Of a stretch of DNA of 64,000 nucleotides, positions 33,432 to 42,069 are shown in pieces. Origin of the DNA: Hydrogenophilus thermoluteolus (lineage in GTDB: Bacteria > Pseudomonadota > Gammaproteobacteria > Burkholderiales > Rhodocyclaceae). The notes under the pieces were generated by a model. The model was not told the origin of the DNA and did no database searches. It saw nothing but the letters and a program-made list of their open reading frames with translations. The position numbers and the translations under genes are program-made. Location: the NCBI RefSeq assembly GCF_003574215.1, contig NZ_AP018558.1, positions 344,001-408,000 of the forward strand. Reading direction: 5' to 3'. Numbering within the stretch: position 1 is the first letter of the stretch; every line of letters begins with the position of its first letter.

Positions 33432-35582
33432 ATGAAGCGTGTGACGACGAACGATTCTACCACGGCACCTCAGGGCGATTCGGTGCCGAATCCTGGGGTC
33501 GCAACGGACCCAAACGGCGCGGATCACGGGACGTGGCACCGTTTCCCCGGTAGCCCTTTCGTGCTCTACGCCCCTTATCCGCCAGCAGGGGATCAGCCTC
33601 AGGCGGTTGCGCAGTTGGTCGATGGGTTCGAGGCTGGTCTGGCACGCCAGGTGTTGTTGGGGGTGACCGGTTCCGGCAAGACGTTCACGATGGCCAACGT
33701 CATCGCGCGCCTTGGGCGCCCGGCGTTGGTGATTGCGCCGAACAAGACCTTGGCGGCGCAGCTCTACAGCGAGTTTCGCGAATTTTTTCCCAAGAACGCG
33801 GTTGAATACTTCGTTTCGTATTACGACTACTACCAACCCGAAGCCTACGTGCCGAGCCGTGATCTCTACATCGAAAAGGATTCGAGCATCAACGCGCACA
33901 TCGAGCAGATGCGCTTGTCGGCGACGAAGAGCCTGTTGGAACGGCGTGACGTGGTGATTGTTGCCACCGTCTCGTGCATCTACGGGATCGGGGATCCGGT
34001 GGACTACCACGCGATGATCCTCCACTTGCGGGTGGGGGAGCAGCTTTCGCGCCGGGCGGCGATCGAGCGTCTGGTGGCGATGCAGTACGAGCGCACCGAG
34101 ACCGATTTCGTGCGCGGGACGTTCCGAGTGCGCGGTGAGGCGATCGATATCTTTCCGGCCGAACACGCCGAATGGGCGCTGCGGGTGGCGTGGTTCGACG
34201 ACGAGATCGAGGCGTTGAAGCTCTTCGATCCGCTCACCGGTGCGGTGGTGCAGCAGCTTTCCCGGTTCACGGTCTATCCGTCGAGCCACTTCGTCACACC
34301 GCGCGCAACCGTGTTGCGCGCGATCGACGCGATCAAGGCCGAGCTGCGGGAGCGGCGCGAAGCGCTGCTTGCTGCGGGGAAGGTGGTCGAAGCGCAGCGG
34401 CTCGAGCAGCGCACACTCTTCGATCTGGAAATGCTCGAAGAGGTGGGGTTTTGCAAAGGGATCGAAAACTATTCGCGCCACCTTTCGGGCCGTGCGCCCG
34501 GGGAGCCGCCGCCGACGTTGATGGACTATTTGCCTCCCGACGCGGTGTTGTTCATCGACGAGTCGCACGTCACGGTGGGACAGATCGGGGGAATGTACCG
34601 CGGCGATCGCGCGCGCAAGGCCAATCTGGTCGAGTACGGCTTTCGCCTGCCGAGTGCGATGGACAATCGGCCGCTCACTTGGGTGGAGTTCGAAGCACGG
34701 ATGCCGCAGACGGTTTTCGTTTCGGCAACGCCAGGGGATTATGAACGGGAAACGAGCGACGCGGTGGTCGAACTGGTGGTGCGCCCCACCGGTCTCGTCG
34801 ATCCGGAGGTGTGGGTGCGTCCCGCGTCGCAGCAGGTCGATGATCTGCTCCATGAAGCGAAACAGCGCATCGCGCGCGGTGAGCGGGTATTGGTGACGGT
34901 GCTCACCAAGCGGATGGCCGAAGACCTCACCGAGTTTCTCAACGAAAACGGCGTCCGGGCGCGGCACCTCCATTCCGACATCGACACGGTGGAGCGCGCC
35001 GAGATCATCCGCGACCTACGCTTGGGGGCGTTCGACCTTCTGGTCGGGATCAACCTGTTGCGCGAAGGGCTCGATATTCCCGAGGTTTCGTTGGTGGCGA
35101 TCTTCGACGCCGACAAAGAGGGGTTTTTACGTTCCGAGCGGTCGTTGATTCAGACGATTGGTCGCGCGGCGCGCCACGTTCATGGAACTGCGATCCTTTA
35201 CGCGGATACGGTCACCGATTCGATGCGCCGCGCGATCGAGGAGACCGAGCGGCGGCGGGCGAAACAGATCGCTTACAACACGGCGCACGGAATTACCCCC
35301 CGTTCGGTGGTCAAAGCGGTCAAAGAGTTGATCGATGGGCTGCCTGCAAGCGGTGAGGGCGCGGCGGCCCGTACAAGCGGTCGCGCGGCGTCGCGTGCGG
35401 ACGGGGATTGGTTGGCGCAGCTCGACCGCAGTGATCCGCAGGCGGTGGCGAAAGCGATTCAGAAGCTGGAGCGCGAGATGAAACGCCACGCCGAGGCGCT
35501 CGAATTCGAAAAGGCGGCGGCGGTGCGCGATCAATTGCTGGCGTTGCGGCAGTCGGTGTTCGGGTTCGAGACGGTGGCGTGA
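33432..35582 (+). CDS. uvrB: Excinuclease ABC subunit B
   Basis: 716 residues. UvrB is the damage-verifying helicase-like subunit of nucleotide excision repair. The Walker A motif GVTGSGKTFTMANVI, the beta-hairpin region YYDYYQPEAYVPSRDLYIEK, the DEAD-like DESHVT and a C-terminal UVR motif (residues about 680-712) that binds UvrC are seen. About 40 extra residues precede the first domain. ATG 33432 has GAGGGA almost adjacent; GTG 33441 is a better spaced alternative. A GATAAT hexamer lies only 6 bases before the ATG. UvrC is encoded at 61.3 kb. Confidence 0.97.
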   Translation: MKRVTTNDSTTAPQGDSVPNPGVATDPNGADHGTWHRFPGSPFVLYAPYPPAGDQPQAVAQLVDGFEAGLARQVLLGVTGSGKTFTMANVIARLGRPALVIAPNKTLAAQLYSEFREFFPKNAVEYFVSYYDYYQPEAYVPSRDLYIEKDSSINAHIEQMRLSATKSLLERRDVVIVATVSCIYGIGDPVDYHAMILHLRVGEQLSRRAAIERLVAMQYERTETDFVRGTFRVRGEAIDIFPAEHAEWALRVAWFDDEIEALKLFDPLTGAVVQQLSRFTVYPSSHFVTPRATVLRAIDAIKAELRERREALLAAGKVVEAQRLEQRTLFDLEMLEEVGFCKGIENYSRHLSGRAPGEPPPTLMDYLPPDAVLFIDESHVTVGQIGGMYRGDRARKANLVEYGFRLPSAMDNRPLTWVEFEARMPQTVFVSATPGDYERETSDAVVELVVRPTGLVDPEVWVRPASQQVDDLLHEAKQRIARGERVLVTVLTKRMAEDLTEFLNENGVRARHLHSDIDTVERAEIIRDLRLGAFDLLVGINLLREGLDIPEVSLVAIFDADKEGFLRSERSLIQTIGRAARHVHGTAILYADTVTDSMRRAIEETERRRAKQIAYNTAHGITPRSVVKAVKELIDGLPASGEGAAARTSGRAASRADGDWLAQLDRSDPQAVAKAIQKLEREMKRHAEALEFEKAAAVRDQLLALRQSVFGFETVA

Positions 35583-35612
35583 CGCCTTGCCGATTCCGCT
35601 TCAGGAGGGAGT

Positions 35613-36107
35613 ATGACGACGCCGATTCGTTTGTTGTGTGTGTGCACGGGCAATATCTGCCGGTCGCCGACCGCAGAAGGGGTATTGCGCCATCTGGCGC
35701 AGCAGCGCGGATGGACATGGGTTACGGTCGATTCGGCAGGCACGCACGACTATCATGTGGGCGAACCACCGGACCCGCGGACGCTTCGGGCCGCGCGCGC
35801 CCGTGGCTATGATTTGTCGACGCTGCGTGCGCGGCAAATCTGCCGCGACGATTTTAGGCGCTTCGATTGGATTCTGGCAATGGATCGCGGCCACCTGGCG
35901 CTGCTCGAACGGATGCGTCCGCTCGAGGCACACGCGCAGTTGGCGCTTTTCATGGCGCAAAGCCGCGCGTTTCCGAATTACGAAGTGCCAGACCCTTACT
36001 ATGGTGGGCGAGAAGGGTTCGAGCAGGTGCTCGACCTCATCGAAGATGGGGCGATGGCGTGGCTCGATTGGCTGGAAGAGACCAATCGAGCCACGCAAAG
36101 CGGTTAG
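35613..36107 (+). CDS. Low-molecular-weight protein-tyrosine phosphatase
   Basis: 164 residues. The active-site P-loop is CTGNICRS (Cys11, Arg17 of C-X5-R) and the general-acid aspartate is in VPDPYYGG near residue 130, so the catalytic set is complete. Small cytoplasmic phosphatases of this family act on phosphotyrosine in proteins, often with a tyrosine kinase of exopolysaccharide systems, but no such genes are nearby, so a housekeeping role is likely. AGGAGGG precedes the ATG. It follows uvrB by 30 bases and its stop overlaps the rne stop from the other strand. Confidence 0.93.
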   Translation: MTTPIRLLCVCTGNICRSPTAEGVLRHLAQQRGWTWVTVDSAGTHDYHVGEPPDPRTLRAARARGYDLSTLRARQICRDDFRRFDWILAMDRGHLALLERMRPLEAHAQLALFMAQSRAFPNYEVPDPYYGGREGFEQVLDLIEDGAMAWLDWLEETNRATQSG

Positions 36108-39100
36108 TTGCGCCGCGTCTCCACCTGGATGAGCGGCCCTTCGTCGCGCTTTGGGGCGCGCGGGATCACGCGCCCCAAGCCTTCAGGCTGCGGGAAAACC
36201 GGTCGATAAGTGACGCGGCTGGGGTCGGTTTCGATCCAGACGAGGCCCGCTTGCGCGACCATTTCCCGCAGCGCCGCGGTATCGGTTTCGCGGCGCGGGG
36301 CAGGCTCGTCCGTAACCTCGTGCGACTCGTTGCCCTTCGGCGTCTCTGCGTTGCGGGACGATGGCGCAGCGGTTGCAGAAGGCGCCGCGTTGGCGGGCGG
36401 CACGCCCGGTTCGGACATTGTCGGCGGGGTTTCGTGGGGCGCGTCCTCTACCGCGCCCGCTGGTAGGTCCGTTGTCGACGCAGGGGTGCCAAGAGCGGCT
36501 TCCGTTGCCGTGTTGCCGTCACGCGGGTCGCCTTCACTCAGGTTTTGCGAAACCGCTGGACGCCCCGGGGGGATGGCGGCCAGCGAACCGTCGAGCCGTT
36601 CCGGGACTGGAAGCGGCGCAAGCAGTACTGGCACTTCTTCGGAGCCTTCGGCATTCGCAGGCGACGCACCGGATTGGGGTTCGGCTGCTTCGGGTGCCGT
36701 GGCTTCTGGTGCAGCCGGTTGCGATTCGGCACCGGGCTTTTCGTCAGCGGGTGTCTGCTCGGCTGTTTCGCCGTCTTGCGGCACGACTGCCGCGGTTGCG
36801 CCAGGCTCTGCCTCCGGACGTTGGGTGGTGTCAAGAGCCGTTTCGTCCGCTGCAGTTGGAGTATCTGTCGTTTCGCCAGCAGCGCTTACTGCCCCTACTT
36901 CCGTGACTGCTGGCGTAACCGGTACCGGGAGCTGCCGTTCTGGAAGGATGCCGTCGTCAGGTACGCGCTCCTTCTCGGCGTGCTCGGGTGCTGGTGTTGC
37001 TATTTCTTCTGCCGCATCGGTGGATGCCGTCACGGCAGGTTCGGTGGCCTCGGGTTGTGCGGTTTCAGCCCCTTTGGCTGCTTCGCGCGCGGTTTCGGCC
37101 GGTTGTGCCGATGCTGCTGACGGTGCGGTCGGGGTCGGTTCTTCAGCCGGAAGCTCCTCGGTTGTGTCCGCTACCGCCGAAGTGGTTTCGGTGGTTGCTG
37201 CGTCGTAGGTTTCGGTCGGAGCAGTGGTCTCGCTTTCGGCAGCCGACTCTTTGCGCCGCCCCCGGCTGCGGCGGCGACGCCGTTTGGCCGGCGATTCGCT
37301 GCCGCTCTCCGGCGTGAGTACGAGTTCCAACGGTTCGGCGCTCGTTTCCGATTCAGCCGATGACGCGAGGGAGGAGTCGGCAGATTCGGCCAAGGCGCTT
37401 AAGGTTTGCGGCTGTGGGGTTCTCGTTTCGCTGGTCAACGCGTCGCGCGGCGATTCGTCGCTCCGTTTGCGGCGCGGTGGGCGACGTCTGTTGCCGTTGC
37501 GGCGACCGTTGCCATTTCGCACCGGTGGCGCGGACGGGCTCGCGGTTTCGGTTTCCGATGAGGTAGCGCTGGTGTCGCCCGGTCCCATCAAGCTTTTGAG
37601 CCACGCGAAAAGGCGCTGAAGCAGCGGAGCTTGCTGGGGTGCCTCGGTGGTTTGGGCCGTCGGCGCCGTGTCTGCCGTCGCGTCTTCCGGTGCGTCCGTT
37701 GCTCGCGTGACCGGGGGCGGGGCGTCGGGGGCGATCCCTTTCACCGCGGCTTCTTGCTTGGGCGCTTTGCGCTCGGACAGGAGGTTCGTCGGCGCGGTTT
37801 CCGGCGCTGGCGGCGTGACCAGTTCGTAGCTCACCAAGCGCACGTCCAGGTTGTCGATCTGGTCGTGGCGCAGCCGCACCACTTCGTGCGCTGGCGTTTC
37901 CATGTGCCGGTTGGGGATGATCACGACGCGGACCTGGTGGCGCGCCTCGATACGGGCGACGTCGAACCGTTTTTCGTTGAGCAAAAAGGTGCCGACGTCG
38001 ACCGGAACTTGAACATAAACCGCGGCGGTATGCTCTTTGATCGCTTCTTCTTCGATGATGCGCAGGATATGCAGCGCGGCCGATTCGGTGCTGCGGATAT
38101 GACCGGTGCCACTGCAGCGCGGGCAGGGGACATAGGTGCCTTCGGCGAGCGCCGGGCGGAGCCGTTGCCGTGAGAGCTCGAGGAGCCCAAATTTGCTGAT
38201 GCGCCCCATCTGGACCCGTGCCCGGTCGAAGTGCAGCGCCTCTTTGAGTTTCTGTTCGACTTCCCGCTGGTTTTTCGGGTTTTCCATGTCGATGAAGTCG
38301 ATCACGATCAGGCCGCCTAGGTCGCGTAGCCGCAGCTGTCGCGCGATCTCTTCCGCGGCTTCGAGGTTGGTCTTGAGCGCGGTCTCTTCGATGTCGGCAC
38401 CTTTGGTCGCTTTGCCGGAGTTGACGTCGATCGCGACAAGCGCTTCGGTGTGGTCGATCACGATCGCACCGCCAGAGGGCAGGGTTACTTGGCGCGCGTA
38501 CGCGGTTTCGATCTGATGTTCGATCTGAAAGCGGGAAAAAAGCGGGACATCATCGGCGTACCGTTTGACACGGCGCACACAGTCGGGCATCACGTGCTGC
38601 ATGAACTGGCGCGCCTGCTCGTAAATTTCGTCGGTGTCGCAGAGGATTTCGCTGATGTCGGGCTGGAAGTAGTCGCGGATCGCGCGGATGACGAGCGCGC
38701 TCTCTTGATAGATGAGGAAAGGGGCTTTTTGGGCGTTTGCCGCTTCTTCGATCGCGCGCCAGAGTTTCAACAGGTAGTCGAGGTCCCATTGGAGCTCTTC
38801 GAGCGAATGGCCGATCGCTGCGGTGCGTGCGATCAGGCTCATGCCCTCCGGGACGTTGAGCAGCTCCAGCATCTGTTTGAGTTCGGCGCGCTCTTCACCG
38901 TCGATGCGGCGAGAAACGCCGCCGCCGCGCGGGTTGTTGGGCATCAGGACCAGATAACGCCCTGCGAGCGAAACATACGTGGTGAGTGCCGCGCCTTTGT
39001 TGCCGCGCTCCTCTTTTTCGACTTGAACGATCAGCTCTTGACCGACTTCGAGCGCGTCTTGGACACGGGTGCGACCGTTCTGTTCGGTGCTCCGCCAGTA

Positions 39101-39328
39101 GCTGCGCGCAACCTCCTTGAAGGGAAGGAAACCATGCCGCTCTTCGCCGTAGTCGACGAAGACCGCTTCCAGACTGGGTTCGATGCGGGTGATGACCGCT
39201 TTATAGATGTTGCCCTTACGTTGTTCGCGGTGGGCGGATTCGATGTCGATATCGATCAGTTTCTGGCCATCTACGATCGCCACGCGCAATTCTTCGGCTT
39301 GCGTGGCATTGAAGAGCATGCGTTTCAT
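36104..39328 (-). CDS. rne: Ribonuclease E
   Basis: 1074 residues. The endonuclease that starts most mRNA decay and processes rRNA and tRNA. The N-terminal catalytic half (about 1-520) has the S1 domain, the 5' sensor and the DNase-I-like core with VAIDVNSGKATKGADIEETA and VIDFIDM, then the zinc-link CPRCSGTGHIRS. The C-terminal half is long, low-complexity and rich in Ala, Glu, Thr and Pro, with two Arg-rich patches (GNGRRNGNRRRPPRRKRS and KRRRRRSRGRRK) that resemble RNA-binding sites of degradosome scaffolds. It ends with a conserved-looking basic segment. ATG 39328 fits homologues. A long leader precedes it. Confidence 0.97.
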   Translation of the reverse strand: MKRMLFNATQAEELRVAIVDGQKLIDIDIESAHREQRKGNIYKAVITRIEPSLEAVFVDYGEERHGFLPFKEVARSYWRSTEQNGRTRVQDALEVGQELIVQVEKEERGNKGAALTTYVSLAGRYLVLMPNNPRGGGVSRRIDGEERAELKQMLELLNVPEGMSLIARTAAIGHSLEELQWDLDYLLKLWRAIEEAANAQKAPFLIYQESALVIRAIRDYFQPDISEILCDTDEIYEQARQFMQHVMPDCVRRVKRYADDVPLFSRFQIEHQIETAYARQVTLPSGGAIVIDHTEALVAIDVNSGKATKGADIEETALKTNLEAAEEIARQLRLRDLGGLIVIDFIDMENPKNQREVEQKLKEALHFDRARVQMGRISKFGLLELSRQRLRPALAEGTYVPCPRCSGTGHIRSTESAALHILRIIEEEAIKEHTAAVYVQVPVDVGTFLLNEKRFDVARIEARHQVRVVIIPNRHMETPAHEVVRLRHDQIDNLDVRLVSYELVTPPAPETAPTNLLSERKAPKQEAAVKGIAPDAPPPVTRATDAPEDATADTAPTAQTTEAPQQAPLLQRLFAWLKSLMGPGDTSATSSETETASPSAPPVRNGNGRRNGNRRRPPRRKRSDESPRDALTSETRTPQPQTLSALAESADSSLASSAESETSAEPLELVLTPESGSESPAKRRRRRSRGRRKESAAESETTAPTETYDAATTETTSAVADTTEELPAEEPTPTAPSAASAQPAETAREAAKGAETAQPEATEPAVTASTDAAEEIATPAPEHAEKERVPDDGILPERQLPVPVTPAVTEVGAVSAAGETTDTPTAADETALDTTQRPEAEPGATAAVVPQDGETAEQTPADEKPGAESQPAAPEATAPEAAEPQSGASPANAEGSEEVPVLLAPLPVPERLDGSLAAIPPGRPAVSQNLSEGDPRDGNTATEAALGTPASTTDLPAGAVEDAPHETPPTMSEPGVPPANAAPSATAAPSSRNAETPKGNESHEVTDEPAPRRETDTAALREMVAQAGLVWIETDPSRVTYRPVFPQPEGLGRVIPRAPKRDEGPLIQVETRRN

Positions 39329-39722
39329 CGGATTCGGGTCTCCACGAGTCGATGGGCGGGACCCGACGGGAAAGGGGAGGGATGAGCCGTGCGGACCGCA
39401 CCGCTTCGCGATGCGCACAGAGGGTTGGCTTAGACCGAAAAGCAGCCAGCACAACGCTCTTACGCCTAAAGGTACAGGCGAGCGCAATGAGAAGAAGCGG
39501 GAAGAAGGCCAAAAAAATCGTGTTCACGGATTCCTCGATGGAGCGCTCGAAACCCAATGAGCGCTTCACTTGCTTTCCTTACGTCAGGCACCGCCGGGGT
39601 AGGTTGGTCGGGTTCAGTGCGTAACGAAAAAACCGGTCAAGACCCTTTTGGGAGCGGAGATAAATGGCTCGACCAAAGGAGTAAGATCGGGTCTTGGTCA
39701 AGGGTGAAGTATAGTACTGATT
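39329..39722 (-). other. rne 5' untranslated leader / rne-rluC intergenic region
   Basis: This 394-base gap has no gene. On the minus strand it would be a roughly 370-base rne leader if transcription starts near 39701. It contains a long-range pair CAAGACCC/GGGTCTTG near its 5' end that would fold into a stem with a loop of about 40 bases. Enterobacterial rne has a leader of similar length that mediates autoregulation by RNase E; a similar role here is inference. Confidence 0.55.
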
Positions 39723-39737
39723 ATGGGAAAAGCGCAA
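39708..39737 (-). promoter_or_regulatory. Putative rne promoter
   Basis: On the minus strand TTGCGC (39737-39732), an 18-base spacer and TATACT (39713-39708). The predicted start is near 39701. The -35 lies inside the first codons of the divergent rluC. Confidence 0.55.
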
Positions 39738-40790
39738 GATCTCGAAACCGCGCCGGTCAAGACCGCGGTGCGTTTTTTGCAGGTGACCGAGGGGCCGCAG
39801 CGGTTGGACAATTTCTTGCGTCGCCATCTGAAGGGGGCGCCGAAAGCGTTGATCTATCGCATCATCCGTAGCGGTGAAGTGCGGGTCGATGGTTGCCGTG
39901 CGCAACCCGACAGTCGGTTGCACGCGGGCCAGACGGTGCGGGTGCCGCCGCTGCGTTTGCCCGAACCCACCATTGCGGTGGTGCCGCCCGCGCGGGCGCT
40001 CGCTTCGCTTTCGGTGGTTTATGAGGATGAGGCGCTGCTCGTCGTCGACAAACCCTCTGGAGTCGCGGTCCATGGCGGGTCGGGTCTCTCCTGGGGATTG
40101 ATCGAGTGGGTGCGTGCCCATTGGCCAGGAGCGCAGCGTTGGGAGCTCGTCCATCGGCTCGACCGGGATACGTCCGGGTTGCTCGTGATCGCAAAAACGC
40201 GCCGCGCTTTGAAAGGGCTGCAAGCGGCTTGGCGTGCTGGCGAGGTGGCGAAAACCTACCTCGCTCTGACAGTCGGGATGCTCACAGAATCGCGTCTGCG
40301 CATTCGCGCGCCACTTGAGCGCTATTTGACCGCGGCGGGTGAGCGACGGGTTCGCATTGCCGAGACGGGCAAACCTTCGGATTCGGAGGTGGTTCGTCTT
40401 GCGGCGTGGGGCGCGCCCGCGCCGGGATTTTCGCTGGTCGAAGTGCGGATCCATACGGGAAGGACCCATCAAATTCGCGCCCATTTGGCGCACGTCGGGC
40501 ACCCGATCGCCGGAGACGAAAAGTACGGCGATTTTTCGCTCAATAAGGTGGTAGCGCGTCGACTCGATCTGCCGCGGTTGTTTCTTCACGCCAGCCGCCT
40601 AGCGTTTCGTCATCCCGAATCAGGTCGGCGTGTCGTGTGCGATGCGCCGCTACCTGGGGCGCTTGCGCAGTGCGTCAAACGGCTGGGGCGGCCGACCGAA
40701 GGTGGGGTGCCCCAGCGGGCACTGGACAGTGTGTTACGGGATTTGCCAGCCGAAATGGCGCAGCAGCCGAACGGTGGCGATCAACGGTAG
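39723..40790 (+). CDS. rluC: Ribosomal large-subunit pseudouridine synthase RluC
   Basis: 355 residues. It makes pseudouridines in 23S rRNA (955, 2504, 2580 in E. coli numbering). An N-terminal S4 RNA-binding domain (LDNFLRRHLKGAPKALIYRI) is followed by the catalytic domain with HRLDRDTSGLLVIAKT, whose central Asp is the nucleophile, and RTHQIRAHLAHVGHPIAGD. No Shine-Dalgarno is seen before ATG 39723, and a TATAGT at 39710-39715 is only 7 bases upstream, so its mRNA may be leaderless. The last 57 bases overlap maf on the other strand. The rne-rluC divergent pair is conserved in proteobacteria. Confidence 0.94.
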   Translation: MGKAQDLETAPVKTAVRFLQVTEGPQRLDNFLRRHLKGAPKALIYRIIRSGEVRVDGCRAQPDSRLHAGQTVRVPPLRLPEPTIAVVPPARALASLSVVYEDEALLVVDKPSGVAVHGGSGLSWGLIEWVRAHWPGAQRWELVHRLDRDTSGLLVIAKTRRALKGLQAAWRAGEVAKTYLALTVGMLTESRLRIRAPLERYLTAAGERRVRIAETGKPSDSEVVRLAAWGAPAPGFSLVEVRIHTGRTHQIRAHLAHVGHPIAGDEKYGDFSLNKVVARRLDLPRLFLHASRLAFRHPESGRRVVCDAPLPGALAQCVKRLGRPTEGGVPQRALDSVLRDLPAEMAQQPNGGDQR

Positions 40791-41333
40791 TCCAATGAGC
40801 GCCGTTGGGTCGTCGCTGACCACTTTTTCGACCAGCGCGATGCCGAGTGCTTCGATTTTGGCGGCGCCAGCGCAATCGAGCGGTTGTTCGGTGCGTACGT
40901 ACCGTTCGATCGCGTCGTCACTGAGGTCGGCGCGAAAAGTCACCGCGGTGGGAACCTCGGTTACCCGGCTCTGTTGCGTCACGGTGTCGAAAACGGCGAC
41001 TGCCGTATAAAAATAGACGGTTTCCCCGCGCATGCGCTTGAGTTGCGCGATCGCGCGCTCCGGCGTGCCCGGTTTGCCGAAGCGTTCGTTGCCCAGCGCG
41101 GCCACTTGGTCGCTGCCGATGATGAGGGCAGGTTGCGCGAATTGACGGGCCGCAGCGCGCGCCTTGGCTTTGGCAAGACGCAAGGCAAGGTCGCGCGGCG
41201 ATTCGTTGGGTTGCGGGGTTTCGTCGGTTTCGGGGTTTGCGGTGACGAAATCGAGGTTGAGTCGTGCCAGCAACGCACGGCGGTAAGGGGAGGTAGATGC
41301 GAGCACCAAAAGCGCAGAATCGGGTCTGTTCAT
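40734..41333 (-). CDS. Maf-family nucleotide pyrophosphatase (YceF-like)
   Basis: 199 residues. Maf proteins are house-cleaning pyrophosphatases that hydrolyse non-canonical or methylated NTPs. The signature LASTSPYRRALL is near residue 10, and TDETPQPNESPRDLALRLA and IIGSDQVAAL carry the catalytic acidic residues. The SDQVA form (instead of the ADT-type of the dTTPase paralogue) fits the YceF/7-methyl-GTP group. The gene is divergent from yceD, 52 bases away, a pairing conserved in proteobacteria, and its 3' end overlaps rluC. Confidence 0.92.
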   Translation of the reverse strand: MNRPDSALLVLASTSPYRRALLARLNLDFVTANPETDETPQPNESPRDLALRLAKAKARAAARQFAQPALIIGSDQVAALGNERFGKPGTPERAIAQLKRMRGETVYFYTAVAVFDTVTQQSRVTEVPTAVTFRADLSDDAIERYVRTEQPLDCAGAAKIEALGIALVEKVVSDDPTALIGLPLIATVRLLRHFGWQIP

Positions 41334-41347
41334 CGGGACGCAAGGCT

Positions 41348-41376
41348 TTGACAAAAAGTGGCGAACATTTTATCAT
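41348..41376 (+). promoter_or_regulatory. Promoter of the yceD-rpmF-fab operon
   Basis: TTGACA (41348-41353, consensus), a 17-base spacer and TATCAT (41371-41376). The start is predicted at 41382-41384, that is 2-4 bases before the yceD ATG, and no Shine-Dalgarno is present, so a leaderless mRNA is predicted. Confidence 0.85.
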
Positions 41377-41385
41377 TCCGCTCTT

Positions 41386-41886
41386 ATGTCCGAACATCCT
41401 GATCTCCTCGCTCAGGTATTCGATCCGGTTGCTTTCGTTCGAGGCGACGCGCCGTGGTCCGGAAAAGTGGCCGCAGCGCGGTTTGCGCGTGCAGCGGAGC
41501 AGATCGGTGACCTTGCCGCGACGCTCGATTGGCGGGTCGAGCCCGAACGAACGCCGGAAGGGCGTGCCGCGAGTCGGCTGCGCCTCGAAGGCGTGCTGCC
41601 CGTGGTCTGCCCGCATTGTCTCGCGGTGGCGCCTTGGACGGTGGCGATCGAACGTCTGGTCGTTTGGTACCGGTCTGCGGCGGCGATTCCGGAAGAGGAG
41701 CTCGAGGAGGAGAACTGGGATGCGCGCGTGATGGACGAACCGATCACGCTGCTCGAGTTGTTGGAAGAAGAACTGTTGTTGGCGTGGCCTCAAGGTGCGG
41801 TGCACGATGGGTGCGCGTTGCCGGGGCCAGCGCAAGTGGGTGAACCGCTTTCCCCTTTTTCCGTGTTACTTCAAATGGAGCGCTAA
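41386..41886 (+). CDS. yceD: YceD (DUF177) large-subunit rRNA accumulation protein
   Basis: 166 residues. YceD is needed for normal 23S rRNA levels and is nearly always encoded next to L32. The DUF177 core is seen in LRLEGVLPVVCPHCLAVAPW, with the CxxC pair (Cys-Pro-His-Cys), then a Glu-rich stretch and the closing PLSPFSVLLQM. It starts right at the predicted transcription start and is the first gene of the run yceD-rpmF-plsX-fabH-fabD-fabG-acpP-fabF. rpmF starts three bases after its stop. Confidence 0.93.
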   Translation: MSEHPDLLAQVFDPVAFVRGDAPWSGKVAAARFARAAEQIGDLAATLDWRVEPERTPEGRAASRLRLEGVLPVVCPHCLAVAPWTVAIERLVVWYRSAAAIPEEELEEENWDARVMDEPITLLELLEEELLLAWPQGAVHDGCALPGPAQVGEPLSPFSVLLQMER

Positions 41887-41889
41887 ATC

Positions 41890-42069
41890 ATGGCTGTTCA
41901 GCAGAACAAAAAATCACCGTCGAAGCGTGGCATGCATCGGTCGCACGACCGTTTGAAAAACCCGCCGATCGCGGTCGATGCCACTACGGGTGAAGTCCAT
42001 CTTCGTCACCATGTGACGCCGAGCGGTTTTTATCGCGGCCGTAAAGTGATCGATACCGCTGGCGAATGA
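41890..42069 (+). CDS. rpmF: 50S ribosomal protein L32
   Basis: 59 residues. Small basic protein of the large subunit. The N-terminus MAVQQNKKSPSKRGMHRSHD matches L32; the zinc-binding CxxC of some L32 forms is absent, which is normal in beta- and gammaproteobacteria. A TGGAGCG site overlaps the yceD stop. The stop overlaps the plsX start as ATGA. The gene is shorter than 60 codons and easily missed by automated callers. Confidence 0.95.
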   Translation: MAVQQNKKSPSKRGMHRSHDRLKNPPIAVDATTGEVHLRHHVTPSGFYRGRKVIDTAGE

